Of a stretch of 6,271 nt of DNA, positions 5,994-6,271 are shown in pieces. The DNA lies in contig JAGSHP010000166.1 of the NCBI GenBank assembly GCA_029855925.1, forward strand, positions 1 through 6,271, given 5' to 3'. The position numbers were made by a program, and so were the translations under genes. The notes below the pieces were generated by a model that saw only the letters and a list, made by a program, of their open reading frames with translations, did not search any database and had not been told where the DNA came from. Origin of the DNA: Candidatus Thorarchaeota archaeon. GTDB lineage: Archaea > Asgardarchaeota > Thorarchaeia > Thorarchaeales > Thorarchaeaceae. How positions within the stretch are numbered: position 1 is the first letter of the stretch; the number at the start of each line of letters is the position of its first letter.

Positions 5994-6271
5994 ATGGCAA
6001 TCGTTCAGGTAAGGAATCTTACAAAGCGCTTTGGAGACCTAGTCGCTGTCAATGGCTTGTCATTCAGCGTGCAAGAAGGCGAAGTCTACGGTATTCTGGG
6101 GCCAAATGGTGCTGGAAAGACGACCACGCTCAAAATGCTGATGGGTCTGTTAGAGCCCGATAACGGAACAGGCAGCATCTTTGGACTAGACTGCACTACT
6201 AATCCCATCGAAGTGAAGAGAAAGGTGGGATATGTACCTGAAGAACACATCCTCTACGAGTCACTTACACC
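5994..6271 (+). CDS. ABC transporter ATP-binding protein, N-terminal 92 residues (cut by window end)
   Basis: The ATG at 5994 is preceded by GGAG with an 8-base spacer. The visible 92 residues form the start of an ABC ATPase nucleotide-binding domain. F13 (TKRFGD) is the likely A-loop aromatic that stacks on adenine. The Walker A motif GPNGAGKT is at 36-43, with K42 binding phosphate. GLLEPDNGTGSIFGLD precedes the Q-loop region GYVPEEHILYESLT (79-92), where Glu stands in the usual Gln position. This swap is common in ATPases of ABC-2 type exporters, so an export or membrane-remodelling system is likelier than a nutrient importer. The signature motif, Walker B and any downstream permease lie outside the window. 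The gene is divergent from the glycosyltransferase, with a 249-bp spacer between start codons. An inverted repeat at its promoter suggests specific regulation. Confidence 0.93.
   Translation, partial: MAIVQVRNLTKRFGDLVAVNGLSFSVQEGEVYGILGPNGAGKTTTLKMLMGLLEPDNGTGSIFGLDCTTNPIEVKRKVGYVPEEHILYESLT

Overview
The window looks like a stretch of archaeal chromosome, plausibly from an Asgard-type archaeon such as Thorarchaeota. That placement rests on general resemblance, not on a search. The archaeal call rests on TTTATTT-like TATA boxes about 25 bp ahead of likely transcript starts, very short leaders with simple Shine-Dalgarno sites, a Tfx-like helix-turn-helix protein, and sequon-rich (N-x-S/T) membrane proteins. 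Base composition looks near 50% GC, and arginine codons AGA and AGG are common. I see no rRNA, tRNA, CRISPR array, insertion sequence or phage gene.

Layout, left to right. (1) The 3' part of a flavodoxin-fold (iron-sulfur) flavoprotein or NADPH-dependent FMN reductase gene on the + strand is cut by the window edge. Its reading frame runs about 245 bp antisense into the next gene, probably because the natural stop was lost or shifted. (2) A two-gene minus-strand operon is read from 3105 down to 668. It encodes a 160-residue Tfx-like HTH regulator with a His/Cys cluster, then an overlapping 658-residue membrane protein with a large ectodomain carrying eight N-glycosylation sequons. (3) Divergent from the HTH gene, across a 196-bp intergenic region with several palindromes, is a + strand gene for a 262-residue alpha-helical repeat protein with seven units at 32- or 40-residue spacing. 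(4) Convergent with it, after a 58-bp spacer with two hairpins, is a minus-strand GT-C type polytopic glycosyltransferase. (5) Divergent from that is the 5' end of an ABC transporter ATPase, cut by the right edge. Its promoter carries a perfect 7-bp inverted repeat just after the TATA element.

A cell-surface theme links several genes: a glycosyltransferase that uses lipid-linked sugars, a heavily sequon-bearing surface protein co-transcribed with a regulator, and an ABC transporter. That link is inferred from proximity. The least explained parts are the HTH/membrane-glycoprotein pair and the divergent repeat protein.
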